Positions 1-8,123 of a DNA stretch of 64,000 bases are shown here, piece after piece (the first letter of the stretch is position 1; every line of letters starts with the position of its first letter). The notes under the pieces are model-generated. The model saw only the letters and a list, made by a program, of their open reading frames with translations, did not search any database and was not told the DNA's origin. The translations under genes and the position numbers were made by a program. Origin of the DNA: WTGJ01 sp965237765 (GTDB lineage: Bacteria > Chloroflexota > Anaerolineae > Aggregatilineales > Phototrophicaceae); assembly GCA_965237765.1 (NCBI GenBank), contig OZ250157.1:1984001-2048000 (forward strand), read 5' to 3'.

Positions 1-360
1 CATGGGCACGACCTGCGAATAACCACCGCCGGCCGCGCCGCCTTTGATGCCGAAAGTCGGCCCCTGCGAAGGTTGCCGCAAAGTGAGCACCGAGCGCTTA
101 CCGAGCACGTTCAAGCCCTGGGCCAGACCGACGGAGGTGGTGGATTTGCCCTCGCCAAAAGGTGTGGGGGTGATGGCGGTGACGTCGATATATTTCCCCG
201 CGGGCCGGTCGGATACTTTCGCCAGCACATCCTCGCGCAATTTGGCGACGTAAGGGCTGCCGTAGATATCCAGGTCGTCGGCGCTGAGGCCCATCATGTC
301 GGCAATGTCGTGGATGTGGTGCATTTGGGCGCGCTTGGCGATATCGAGGTCAGAGAGCAT
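1..360 (-). CDS. fhs: Formate-tetrahydrofolate ligase, N-terminal part (cut by window edge)
   Basis: This enzyme joins formate to tetrahydrofolate using ATP, giving 10-formyl-THF for one-carbon metabolism in the cytoplasm. The 120 visible residues begin MLSDLDIAKRA and contain the family nucleotide-binding loop TPTPFGEGKSTT (about residues 63-74), followed by GPTFGIKGGAAGGGYSQVVPM, a hallmark segment of this family. The reading frame runs cleanly off position 1, so the C-terminal three quarters lie outside the window. The ATG at 360 is preceded by AGGAAAAAG, a good ribosome binding site, with 76 bases between it and the stop of the upstream same-strand gene. Identification is secure from motif order; the rest of the gene cannot be checked. 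Confidence 0.93.
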   Translation of the reverse strand, partial: MLSDLDIAKRAQMHHIHDIADMMGLSADDLDIYGSPYVAKLREDVLAKVSDRPAGKYIDVTAITPTPFGEGKSTTSVGLAQGLNVLGKRSVLTLRQPSQGPTFGIKGGAAGGGYSQVVPM

Positions 361-436
361 GCTTTTTCCTATTGGGCCAATTGGGCGAAAGATGGCTGGA
401 GTGTAGCGAAGGCGCGGCCGCGCCGCAAATATGGCT

Positions 437-1066
437 TCAGGGTTGGGGCGTGATGGTAGCGAGCGTGATGGGCGTGGCGGAGGCGGTCGGGCGCGGCGTG
501 GGGCGCAGCGCGCGCAGGACGGAGATATGCATGTAGCCGGGCTCGACGCGGCGGGTGTTCGGATTGCGGTCGATGAGGTGCCATTCTTCTCCTGGCGCGG
601 CGGGTTGGATGACGCAAATTTCCGTGCCTTCGGGCAAGCGATCGAGCGCTTCGGCATCGATGTTGGGCGCAGCGCGCAGATTGGCCATTGGCGCGCGGAT
701 GGTGAAATCCTGGCAGGGCGGGATGGGTGTAGGGGTGGGACGGGCGGTCTGGGTGGCGAAGCGGTCCGCATCGACGGCGGCGATTTCGGTGAGCGAGGCG
801 GCGGATTCTTGCGTGGCCTGGGCACTATCTTGCCCGCCGCTGGCTGTGAAATTGCGCAGGCCCTGCAACAGGAAGAAGGCGCCGAAGACCAAGGCGCCCA
901 CCACGAGCAGCAAGAGAATGGTGGGCGGTCCGCCATGGCGCGAATTGCCATAGCCAGGCTGCCGACGCGGGTACATGCGGGAAGTGTAGCGGGAATGGTG
1001 GTGGCGTGCGTTGTTGTGCGACCGTGAAGAGCGCTGAAGTAGCGTAGCGATACGTTTCCCAATCAT
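437..1066 (-). CDS. Membrane-anchored bacterial SH3-like domain protein
   Basis: The protein has a short basic N-terminus, one hydrophobic segment (PPTILLLLVVGALVFGAFF), a Gln/Ser/Thr-rich spacer, a PTPTPIPP linker, and then a C-terminal globular part. That part contains MANLRAAPNIDAEALDRLPEGT, which resembles the SH3_3/SH3b fold common in cell-wall associated proteins. Its role is probably an envelope protein whose SH3-like domain faces outward; no enzyme motif is visible. The start is uncertain: ATG 1066 (209 aa) is used here, but ATG 976 (MYPRRQPG, 179 aa) is equally plausible, and neither has a clear Shine-Dalgarno. Any longer reading would run into iolG on the other strand. It is divergent from iolG and upstream of fhs on the same strand. 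Confidence 0.7.
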   Translation of the reverse strand: MIGKRIATLLQRSSRSHNNARHHHSRYTSRMYPRRQPGYGNSRHGGPPTILLLLVVGALVFGAFFLLQGLRNFTASGGQDSAQATQESAASLTEIAAVDADRFATQTARPTPTPIPPCQDFTIRAPMANLRAAPNIDAEALDRLPEGTEICVIQPAAPGEEWHLIDRNPNTRRVEPGYMHISVLRALRPTPRPTASATPITLATITPQP

Positions 1067-1092
1067 CCGCGCCGTATTGCCGCTGTCGCTGC

Positions 1093-1098
1093 TATAAT
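1093..1098 (+). promoter_or_regulatory. Candidate -10 box upstream of iolG
   Basis: A perfect TATAAT lies 32 bases before the iolG start. No convincing -35 hexamer sits at the usual spacing, so this is a candidate only. A strong Shine-Dalgarno stretch (GGGTGAGGGGG) follows just before the ATG at 1131. Confidence 0.4.
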
Positions 1099-1130
1099 CG
1101 AGCGTCCGGCGGTAGGGTGAGGGGGCAGCA

Positions 1131-2135
1131 ATGCGATTTGTGGTGCTGGGCGCGGGGCGCATCGGTCGCCTGCACGCGGCCCATCTGGCGGGGGCTGTCA
1201 CTGGCGCGGAGTTGGTCGCCGTGGCCGACATCTTCCTGCCGGCGGCGCAGGAAACGGCCGCGCAATGGGGTGCGCGCGCCTATCTCGATTTAGGCAGCGT
1301 GTTGGCCGCCGAGAGCGTTGACGCCGTCTGCATCGCTACCGCCACCGAAACGCATATTGCGCTCATCGAAGAGGCGGCCGCAGCCGGCCTGCATATCTTC
1401 TGCGAGAAGCCGATTGACCATGACCTGGCGCGCATCGACCGCGCCCTGGCTGCGGTGGAAGCGGCCGGCGTCGCCTTTCAGGTCGGCTTCAACCGCCGTT
1501 TCGACGCCAACGCTGAGCGCGTGCGTGGCGCGTTGTTGGCTGGCGAAATTGGCAATCCTTACACATTGCATATCATCAGCCGCGACCCGGCGCCGCCTTC
1601 GCTTGATTACCTGCGCCGCTCCGGCGGCATCTTCTACGATATGATGATCCACGATTTCGATATGGCGCGTTTCTTGCTCGGCAGCGAGGTGGAATTGGTG
1701 TATACCGCCGCCGGGGTGCGCGTTGACCCGCGCATTGGCGAAATTGGCGATCTGGATACGGCCCTCGTCACCTTGCGTTTCGCCAACGGCGCCATCGGTA
1801 TGATCGACAATTGCCGCCAGGCCGTCTATGGCTACGACCAGCGCCTTGAGCTTTTTGGCAGCAAAGGCAGCATTCGCACCGATAACATCTACCCCAATAG
1901 TGCCCAATTGCAGACCGCGCAGAGCATCGCGCGGGATTTGCCGCACCATTTCTTCATCGAGCGTTATCGCGAGAGTTATGTGCGCGAGTTGGAGAAATTC
2001 ATCACGGCGATTGAGGCGGGCCAACCAACGCCGGTGACGGGCGCAGACGGGCGGGCGCCGGTGGTCCTGGCCCTGGCGGCGCGCCTTTCTCATGACGAAG
2101 GGAGACCCGTGCGCCTGGAAGAGGTGGATGCGTGA
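1131..2135 (+). CDS. iolG: myo-Inositol 2-dehydrogenase (Gfo/Idh/MocA family)
   Basis: This enzyme oxidises myo-inositol to scyllo-inosose (2-keto-myo-inositol) with NAD+, the first step of inositol breakdown. The N-terminal Rossmann loop is GAGRIG (residues 7-12). The EKP motif gives catalytic Lys93, and GIFYDMMIHDFDM gives Asp170 and His174. These match the Lys/Asp/His triad known for Bacillus inositol dehydrogenase. At 334 aa it has the usual length. The ATG at 1131 follows a strong ribosome binding site. It overlaps the next gene by 4 nt (GTGA), implying translational coupling, and iolD and iolC lie just downstream on the opposite strand. The substrate could be another cyclitol, but neighbours strongly favour inositol. 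Confidence 0.88.
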   Translation: MRFVVLGAGRIGRLHAAHLAGAVTGAELVAVADIFLPAAQETAAQWGARAYLDLGSVLAAESVDAVCIATATETHIALIEEAAAAGLHIFCEKPIDHDLARIDRALAAVEAAGVAFQVGFNRRFDANAERVRGALLAGEIGNPYTLHIISRDPAPPSLDYLRRSGGIFYDMMIHDFDMARFLLGSEVELVYTAAGVRVDPRIGEIGDLDTALVTLRFANGAIGMIDNCRQAVYGYDQRLELFGSKGSIRTDNIYPNSAQLQTAQSIARDLPHHFFIERYRESYVRELEKFITAIEAGQPTPVTGADGRAPVVLALAARLSHDEGRPVRLEEVDA

Positions 2136-2947
2136 TCCCGTCGGTGCGCGTCGGCGTCTGCACGTGGATTTTCGGCGATGCGCCGCTTACCCGGTTGGCC
2201 GCCGAGCTGGCGCGGATAGGTTTCGGTGGCGTTGAACTGCGCGCGGATTACGAAAATGATTCGCCCGAAGATATCAACAACATCTTCGGCGATTGGGGGC
2301 TCAATATCTTCTCACTCACGCCGATGGATGTCGACTTATCTCATCCTGAAGTCCAGATCCGCCGCGCGGCCATCGCAGATTATGAGCGCCTGTTGGATTT
2401 CGCCGCCGCGTTGGAGGACGAGCCATTCGTCTGCATCCATGGCCTGGTCGGGCGTTGCCGGGCGGTTGAAGACGAAGTGGCGGAATATGCTCACCTGGTC
2501 GAATCGGTGGCGGCGGTGGCCGAATTGGCGGCCGCGCGCCGTTTGCGTTTGGTCTTTGAAGTGCTGAACCGCTACGAGACGCATCAGATTCGCACCGGCG
2601 CTCAGGCCGCGCAATTGCTGGCTGACGTGGACGCGCTAAATTTGGGCATACTGCTCGATGGCTATCACATGAATATCGAAGAGAGCGACCCGGCTGCGGC
2701 AATTCAGGAGGCGGGTGCTTCGTTATGGCTCTACCACGCGGCGGATTCGAACCGGCGCGGGCTCGGGTTTGGGCATAGCGACTGGCAGGCGCAATTGGCG
2801 GCGCTCGCTGAAATTGGCTACGTCGGCCCCGTGGTGTTGGAATGCTCAGCCGAGGGGCCGGATCCCTTCACGCCCATCAAAGGCGATGGCTGGCGCGAGC
2901 AATTGGTGGGCGATTTGCGCGAATCGCTGCGGCGGCTGAATTCTTAA
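2132..2947 (+). CDS. Sugar 3-epimerase-like TIM-barrel protein (IolO/D-tagatose 3-epimerase type)
   Basis: This is a xylose-isomerase-like (AP endonuclease 2 fold) TIM barrel of 271 aa. The C-terminal half carries the metal-site signatures of keto-sugar 3-epimerases: EVLNRYE, then GILLDGYHMNIEE, then HAADSNR and VLECSA. The order and spacing resemble D-tagatose/D-psicose 3-epimerases and, as I recall it, the Thermotoga IolO 5-keto-L-gluconate epimerase more than IolE inosose dehydratase. A better IolE candidate exists at 31315-32217. The GTG start overlaps the iolG stop by 4 nt, so the two are co-translated. The likely substrate is a ketose or keto-sugar acid derived from inositol; the exact substrate is inference. 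Confidence 0.75.
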   Translation: MIPSVRVGVCTWIFGDAPLTRLAAELARIGFGGVELRADYENDSPEDINNIFGDWGLNIFSLTPMDVDLSHPEVQIRRAAIADYERLLDFAAALEDEPFVCIHGLVGRCRAVEDEVAEYAHLVESVAAVAELAAARRLRLVFEVLNRYETHQIRTGAQAAQLLADVDALNLGILLDGYHMNIEESDPAAAIQEAGASLWLYHAADSNRRGLGFGHSDWQAQLAALAEIGYVGPVVLECSAEGPDPFTPIKGDGWREQLVGDLRESLRRLNS

Positions 2948-2983
2948 CGCGCGCTTCTTACGGCGGCGAAGTGTCCGCACGCG

Positions 2984-4150
2984 CTATTGCGTTTCTCGCA
3001 AGCCAAAGATCCCCGCGCGGACGGCACCGCTTTTGCCCCAGGACGCTACCTCGCGCATGCCGGCGATGCCGCGCAGGTAGACTGGATGATCGGGCGGGAG
3101 CGGTAAGGAGACCGTGCGCCCAGTAACCGCGGCGAGATAGCCAGCCAGGGCCAGCTCGAGCGCGCGGGCGCCTGCGCTGGCCGGCGCGGCGGGTTCGCGC
3201 TCCTCGCGGATGGCGGCGTGGAAATCAGCCCAAAGCGCGGTGAAGGCGGCGGCGACGTTCTCCATATGCGTTGGCAGGTTGGCGAGATGGATTTCGCGTC
3301 GGTGCCAATCGTTGACGCGGTATAACTCGGCGGGCTGGTTGAAGCCACTGGTCTGGTTTTGCTCGTAGCGCAGGCGGAGGTGCCCGTCACTCCCGCTGAT
3401 GTCGACACCGCCCACGCCCTGGCCCCAGGCCATATTGATGAGCGCGTAGCTGCTCTGGAAGGCGACTTGTAAGAGGGCGAGGTCTTCGACTTCGGGTTGG
3501 CGGGCGGCGTATTCGGGCGCGGCGACGAAGGCATTTACCTGGATGGCGCGCTCTTCCACCAGCCATTGGGCCAGGTAGACGGAATGCACCATATCCATCA
3601 GCACGCCGCCACCAGCGGCCAGGGTATGCCGCCAGCTCGCTTCGTATTCTGCCGCGCCGGGGTGATCGATCACGCCCAGATAATTCATCGTGAGCACACG
3701 CAACTCGCCGATGGCGCCGCTTGCCAGTTCCTCCTTTAGTGCACGGTATTCGGGGAAGAAGAGGTAATTGTGGCAAATGCCGAATTTCAATCCTGCCGCT
3801 TCCGCCGCGGCGACCAGCTCGGCCGCGACGGCCGGCGTATCGGCCAGCGGTTTCTCGCTCAGGACATGCAAGCCGGCGGCGAAGGCGGCTAGCACAATCT
3901 CGCGGCGGTAGCGCTGCGGTACAGCGACGACGACGGCGTCCAGATCCCCACGCGCGATCAGCTGACGGTAATCGGCGTTGATGTTTTCATCGGAGAGGCC
4001 GAACCAGCGCCGCCCAATTTCGCGGCGGGCGGGCGTGATATCGGCTAGGGCGCACAGCTGAACATCCGCAAGCGCACGCAGCGCCGGCCGGTGGCCGTAT
4101 TCCACTACGTTGCCGCAGCCGATCAGTCCTACGCGCAGTATTTTGGACAT
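2984..4150 (-). CDS. Gfo/Idh/MocA family dehydrogenase
   Basis: NAD(P)-dependent sugar or cyclitol dehydrogenase. The Rossmann motif is GLIGCGNVVEYGH near the N-terminus. SEKPLAD supplies the conserved Lys, and AGGGVLMDMVHSVYLAQWL carries the D/H catalytic positions of the family. It is 388 aa from ATG 4150; a GTG 6 bases earlier (4156) is also possible. It is the third gene of a minus-strand run iolC-iolD-this gene, starting 13 nt after the iolD stop. It may act on scyllo-inositol, another inositol isomer or a derivative. Homology in this superfamily does not predict substrate, so only the family assignment is firm. Confidence 0.83.
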   Translation of the reverse strand: MSKILRVGLIGCGNVVEYGHRPALRALADVQLCALADITPARREIGRRWFGLSDENINADYRQLIARGDLDAVVVAVPQRYRREIVLAAFAAGLHVLSEKPLADTPAVAAELVAAAEAAGLKFGICHNYLFFPEYRALKEELASGAIGELRVLTMNYLGVIDHPGAAEYEASWRHTLAAGGGVLMDMVHSVYLAQWLVEERAIQVNAFVAAPEYAARQPEVEDLALLQVAFQSSYALINMAWGQGVGGVDISGSDGHLRLRYEQNQTSGFNQPAELYRVNDWHRREIHLANLPTHMENVAAAFTALWADFHAAIREEREPAAPASAGARALELALAGYLAAVTGRTVSLPLPPDHPVYLRGIAGMREVASWGKSGAVRAGIFGLRETQ

Positions 4151-4163
4151 CTTCACGCTTCGC

Positions 4164-6029
4164 TTAGAGGTAATGCCGCAATTTCTTACGATCCTTTTCG
4201 TATTGGGCGCGGGCGGCGCGGATGGTTTCGATTTCGCTCACTTCAGACATCGGCACATCCCACCAGCTCTCGTAGATGGGCACGCGCTCGCGCCGGTCGG
4301 TTTCGACGACGACGCAGGCGGGCCGTCCGCGCACCTCGCTGGCGGCAGCCAGCGCTTCTTGCAGGCTGGCACGGTCATTCGCTTTGAAGACGGCCGCGCC
4401 AAGGCTCTCGCAATTTTTGGCGAAATCGATGGGAAGCGTATTGCCATCGAGGTGGCCGCTGCCGGTGCGGTAACGATATTTCGTGCCGAAGCCATCGCTG
4501 CCGACGGCGTTGGAGAGGCCGCCGATGCTGGCGAAACCGTGGTTATCCAGCAGCACGATGGTGATGTGAATGCCTTCCTGCACCATCGTCACGATCTCGC
4601 TATTCATCATCAGGTAGGAGCCGTCGCCGACCATCACGTAAACTTCGCGCTCCGGGTCGGCCAATTTGACGCCCATCCCGCCGGCGATTTCGTAGCCCAT
4701 GCAGGAATAGCCGTATTCGATGTGGTAGCCGCGGACATCGCGCGTGCGCCAGAGCTTGTGCAGGTCGCCGGGTAGGCTGCCGGCGGCGCAGAGCACGACA
4801 TCCTGGGGACGGGCGAAGGTATTGACAGCGCCGATGACTTCACCCTGACTCAGGAGCGGTTCGTGCTCGAGGTTGTAGATGCGGTGCACTTCGGCATCCC
4901 AGGCGCGGTTCAGCTCGGCGGCGCGGGCCTGATATGGGGCGGCGGTCTGATGGCTGCCGAGGGCGGCGCTGAGCTCCGCCAAGGTGACAAGGGCATCGCC
5001 GGTGAGGGGCAGGGCGTGTTGTTTGTAACTATCCCATTCGGCGACATTGATATTGATGAAGCGCACGTTCGGATTTTGAAAGGCGGAGTTGGATTGGCTG
5101 GTGAAATCGCTGTAGCGCGTACCGATGCCGATGATGAGGTCGGCCTCGCGCGAGTATTCATTGGCGGCGAAATTGCCGGTGTGGCCGGTGGCGCCGAGGT
5201 TGAGCGCGTGGTCGTAGGGTAGGGCGCCTTTGCCGGCGTTCGTCTCGGTAACCGGGATGCCGTGCGCGCTGGCGAATTGCCGGAGCGTCGCTTCTGCCTC
5301 GCTATAGTGCACGCCACCGCCGGCGATGATGAGCGGTCGCTCGCTGGCGCGGATCCATTCGGCCGCCCGCTGGATGAGCGCCGCATCGGGCCGGTTGCGC
5401 GGGATATCCCAGACGCGCTTTTCGAACATCGCTGTCGGGTAATCGTAGGCTTCCGCTTGCGTATCTTGCGGCAGGCAGAGCGTCGCGGCGCCTGTATCGG
5501 CGGGCGAGGTGAGCACGCGCATCGCCTGCGCTAAGGATTGGATGAGCTGCTCGGGGCGGTAGATGCGATCCCAGAAGCGGGATACGGGTTTGAAGGCATC
5601 GTTCACGCTGAAATCGAGACTATGCTCGAATTCCAATTGCTGCAGGACGGGCGCTTGGATGCGCTCGGCGAAGATATCGCCACAAAGGAGCAGCACGGGT
5701 AGTCGGTTGACAGTAGCGGTCGCCGCGCCGCTTACCATGTTGGAAGAGCCGGGGCCGATGGAAGCGGTGCAGGCGAAAGTGGCAGTGCGATTCAGGTGCT
5801 TGGCATAGGCGAGGGCGGTGTGCACTTGTGCCTGCTCGTTGCGGCACTGGTAATAGCGCAGCTCGCTGTCATATTGCTGGAGCGCTTGCCCGATGCCGGC
5901 GACATTGCCATGCCCGAAGATGCCCCAAGCGCCCGCGAAAAAGCGCCGCTCCCGCCCATCACGCCGTGAATATTGGCGGCTCAAATATAGTACGAGCGCT
6001 TGTGACATGGTGAGTCTGCGTGTTGCCAT
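4164..6029 (-). CDS. iolD: 3D-(3,5/4)-trihydroxycyclohexane-1,2-dione acylhydrolase
   Basis: This thiamine-diphosphate-dependent enzyme opens the inositol ring, converting 3D-trihydroxycyclohexane-1,2-dione to 5-deoxy-D-glucuronate. At 621 aa it has the typical IolD length. The N-terminal pyrimidine-binding domain has the catalytic Glu in CRNEQ (Glu65). The middle domain carries AGGGVHYSEA, and the C-terminal ThDP motif begins GDGSYLMMN (about residue 465) and ends LLDN about 30 residues later. These features and the WWDVP segment near the C-terminus fit IolD rather than acetolactate synthase. It lies between iolC (31 nt upstream) and a Gfo/Idh/MocA dehydrogenase. The ThDP requirement makes the thiamine transporter at 41-45 kb metabolically relevant. 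Confidence 0.92.
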   Translation of the reverse strand: MATRRLTMSQALVLYLSRQYSRRDGRERRFFAGAWGIFGHGNVAGIGQALQQYDSELRYYQCRNEQAQVHTALAYAKHLNRTATFACTASIGPGSSNMVSGAATATVNRLPVLLLCGDIFAERIQAPVLQQLEFEHSLDFSVNDAFKPVSRFWDRIYRPEQLIQSLAQAMRVLTSPADTGAATLCLPQDTQAEAYDYPTAMFEKRVWDIPRNRPDAALIQRAAEWIRASERPLIIAGGGVHYSEAEATLRQFASAHGIPVTETNAGKGALPYDHALNLGATGHTGNFAANEYSREADLIIGIGTRYSDFTSQSNSAFQNPNVRFININVAEWDSYKQHALPLTGDALVTLAELSAALGSHQTAAPYQARAAELNRAWDAEVHRIYNLEHEPLLSQGEVIGAVNTFARPQDVVLCAAGSLPGDLHKLWRTRDVRGYHIEYGYSCMGYEIAGGMGVKLADPEREVYVMVGDGSYLMMNSEIVTMVQEGIHITIVLLDNHGFASIGGLSNAVGSDGFGTKYRYRTGSGHLDGNTLPIDFAKNCESLGAAVFKANDRASLQEALAAASEVRGRPACVVVETDRRERVPIYESWWDVPMSEVSEIETIRAARAQYEKDRKKLRHYL

Positions 6030-6060
6030 GGGTGGTTTCTCCTGCTCTGAAGGGCGCGGC

Positions 6061-7083
6061 TCAATCCGCCAGATCGAGCCCGCCGTAGGGTCGCACGAAT
6101 TCGTCGATTTCGGCCATGGTAGGCATGAAATTGGCGCATCCTTGCCGTGTTACGACGATGGCGCCACAGGCATTGCCCAGCCGCGCGCTACGCAGCCAAT
6201 CCCAGCCCTTCACGTAACCATAGATGAAGCCGGCGCCGAAGGCGTCGCCCGCGCCGAGGATGTTGGTGATTTCCACGGGAAAGCCGGGCGCATCGATGAT
6301 TTCCCCATCGGCAAGGTGAACGCGGGCGCCTTCCGGGCCGATCTTTTCGATGACGGCCGCCGGCCCCAGCGCCAGCAATTGTTGGATTGCGATTCGCGTA
6401 TCTCCAGCCACGCGCGCGTCTGAGATTTGTGAGTGCGACAGGCTCATTTGCTTGGCGCTGTGCATGACGGCGGCATTAATCTCATCCTCGGTGCCGATGA
6501 CGACGTCGACGAGCGGCAGGGTAGCGCGCAACACTTGCCCAAATGCGCGCAGGTCGTCCCATTGGTCTGGCCGAAAATCGACGTCGCAGATGACGCGGGC
6601 GCCAGCAGCGCGGGCGCGTTCGGCGGCGAAGATGGTGGCCATGCGCGATGGGTCGCGGCTCAAATTGGTGCCGGCGAATTCAAAGGCGAAACAATCTCCC
6701 AGCGGCGCGGCCAGGGCGTCATCGATGTTCAGTTGGATATCGGCGCAATTATCGCGGTAAAAGACGAGCGGAAAGCGATCTGGCGGTTCGATGCCGAGCA
6801 GGACAGCGCTGCTGCGCGCGCCGGCTTTGCGAGGGATGTAACGCGTTTCGACGCCTTCTTTCCGCAGGAAATGGAGGATGAAATCGCCCACGGGGTCTTC
6901 GCCCACGGCCGTGAGCAAGGCAGTGCGGAGGCCGAGCCGCTGCGCACCGACGCTAATATTCGTGGGTGAGCCACCGACGAAGGCGCCGAAGCTGGTGATT
7001 TCGGCGAAGGGCGCGCCAATATCGTTGGAGTATAAGTCGATGGAGCTGCGCCCCATCGTCAGCAAATCGTAGCGTTTGACCAT
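6061..7083 (-). CDS. iolC: 5-Dehydro-2-deoxygluconokinase (PfkB family), copy 1
   Basis: This kinase phosphorylates 2-deoxy-5-keto-D-gluconate in inositol catabolism. It is a 340-aa ribokinase-family protein. LLTMGRSSIDLY at the N-terminus, FGAFVGGSPTNISVG (substrate and lid region), DVDFRPDQW, and the anion-hole/catalytic motif LGAGDAFGAGF near residue 290 are all IolC-like. The ATG at 7083 is preceded by GGCAGGA, so it was preferred over an in-frame start 57 bases upstream. It is the first gene of the minus-strand iolC-iolD run and is divergent from an aldolase. A second IolC paralog is at 30301-31305. Confidence 0.9.
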   Translation of the reverse strand: MVKRYDLLTMGRSSIDLYSNDIGAPFAEITSFGAFVGGSPTNISVGAQRLGLRTALLTAVGEDPVGDFILHFLRKEGVETRYIPRKAGARSSAVLLGIEPPDRFPLVFYRDNCADIQLNIDDALAAPLGDCFAFEFAGTNLSRDPSRMATIFAAERARAAGARVICDVDFRPDQWDDLRAFGQVLRATLPLVDVVIGTEDEINAAVMHSAKQMSLSHSQISDARVAGDTRIAIQQLLALGPAAVIEKIGPEGARVHLADGEIIDAPGFPVEITNILGAGDAFGAGFIYGYVKGWDWLRSARLGNACGAIVVTRQGCANFMPTMAEIDEFVRPYGGLDLAD

Positions 7084-7109
7084 TCCTGCCCGCGCCTCGT
7101 CGCGCCCCC

Positions 7110-7115
7110 TATGAT
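7110..7115 (+). promoter_or_regulatory. Candidate -10 element in the iolC/aldolase divergent region
   Basis: The 74-base space between the divergent starts at 7083 and 7158 contains TATGAT at 7110-7115 inside an AT-rich patch in otherwise GC-rich DNA. It is the most promoter-like site for either direction, but no matching -35 was identified. Confidence 0.25.
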
Positions 7116-7157
7116 AGGATATGTAGGTAAAGATTCGCAACCAGGAAAGCGAAGCGC

Positions 7158-8123
7158 ATGACGACGCTGGGGAAATACCGCCGACTGACGCACTGCAGCA
7201 ATGAAGCCGGGCAATTCAATATCCTCGCCTGCGATCATCGCGGCAATTTGCGCGGGCGCATGACGCAGGATGGTCAACCGATTGATGATGATGGTTTTCG
7301 TGATTTCAAACAAGAGCTACTACAGACCCTGCTTCCAGAAGCAACGGCGGTACTCGCCGACCCGGAATTTGGCTTTGGCCCGGGTTTTGCAGAACGTAAC
7401 ATCCCTGGTCAAGTAGGTACTTTATCCCCGTTAGAGGTGACCGATTATGGCGCGCCGCCGGATGAACAGGGTTTCACGCTCATCGCCGGCTGGGGCGTGG
7501 CCAAATGCGCGCGGGCAGGTGTGGATGGCGTGAAGCTTTTGCTGCCGTATCACCGCGAAGCGAAAAGCGCGCCCGCCAAGCGAGAATGGGTGGCGCAGGT
7601 CGTGGCGGAATGCGCCGCGCAGGATATCCCGTTTTTCCTGGAGCCGATTGCCTACTCGATGGGAGTGGGTGAGCGACTGACGAATGTCGAATTGCGCAGG
7701 GCCATCGTCGGAATCGCGGCCGAATTCAGCGCGCTGGGGGTGGATGTGCTGAAGTTGCAATTCCCGGTCGATGCGGCCCAGAGCGATGACGAGGACGAAT
7801 GGCGCGCCGCCTGCGCAGAAGTGGACGCGGCCTGTGCGATGCCCTGGGCTTTGCTCAGCGCTGGGGTCGATTACGCGACTTTTGCCCGGCAGGCGCGGGT
7901 GGCATGCGAAGCGGGGGCGAGCGGCGTCATCGTCGGGCGGGCGGTCTGGGCGGAGGCGGTGCCGTTAACGGGCGCTGAGCGCGGCGATTTCCTGCGGGGC
8001 GAAGGGCGGGCGCGCATGGCGGAGTTGGCCGGCATCTGCGCGAAATACGCCCGGCCCTGGATGGAGCGCGTCGCGCCACCAGAAATCCGTGGTTGCTGGT
8101 ACGAGACTTACGAAGCGCGTTAG
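7158..8123 (+). CDS. LacD-type class I aldolase, probable 5-dehydro-2-deoxyphosphogluconate aldolase role
   Basis: A 321-aa TIM-barrel protein of the LacD/tagatose-1,6-bisphosphate and sulfofructose-phosphate aldolase family. Visible features are NILACDHRGN at the N-terminus, GVDGVKLLLPY, FFLEPIAY, and GVDVLKLQFPVD with the predicted Schiff-base Lys199. The C-terminal WALLSAGVDY and SGVIVGRAVWAEA fit the phosphate-binding end of the barrel. It is divergent from iolC, whose product needs an aldolase to give dihydroxyacetone phosphate and malonate semialdehyde, and no canonical IolJ is seen nearby. I infer it fills that step. It could equally act on tagatose or another ketose bisphosphate. An AGGAAAG ribosome binding site precedes the ATG. 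Confidence 0.8.
   Translation: MTTLGKYRRLTHCSNEAGQFNILACDHRGNLRGRMTQDGQPIDDDGFRDFKQELLQTLLPEATAVLADPEFGFGPGFAERNIPGQVGTLSPLEVTDYGAPPDEQGFTLIAGWGVAKCARAGVDGVKLLLPYHREAKSAPAKREWVAQVVAECAAQDIPFFLEPIAYSMGVGERLTNVELRRAIVGIAAEFSALGVDVLKLQFPVDAAQSDDEDEWRAACAEVDAACAMPWALLSAGVDYATFARQARVACEAGASGVIVGRAVWAEAVPLTGAERGDFLRGEGRARMAELAGICAKYARPWMERVAPPEIRGCWYETYEAR

Noticed and set aside
1067..1231. Upstream extension of the SH3-like protein
   Set aside because: It overlaps the iolG start and promoter region on the other strand.
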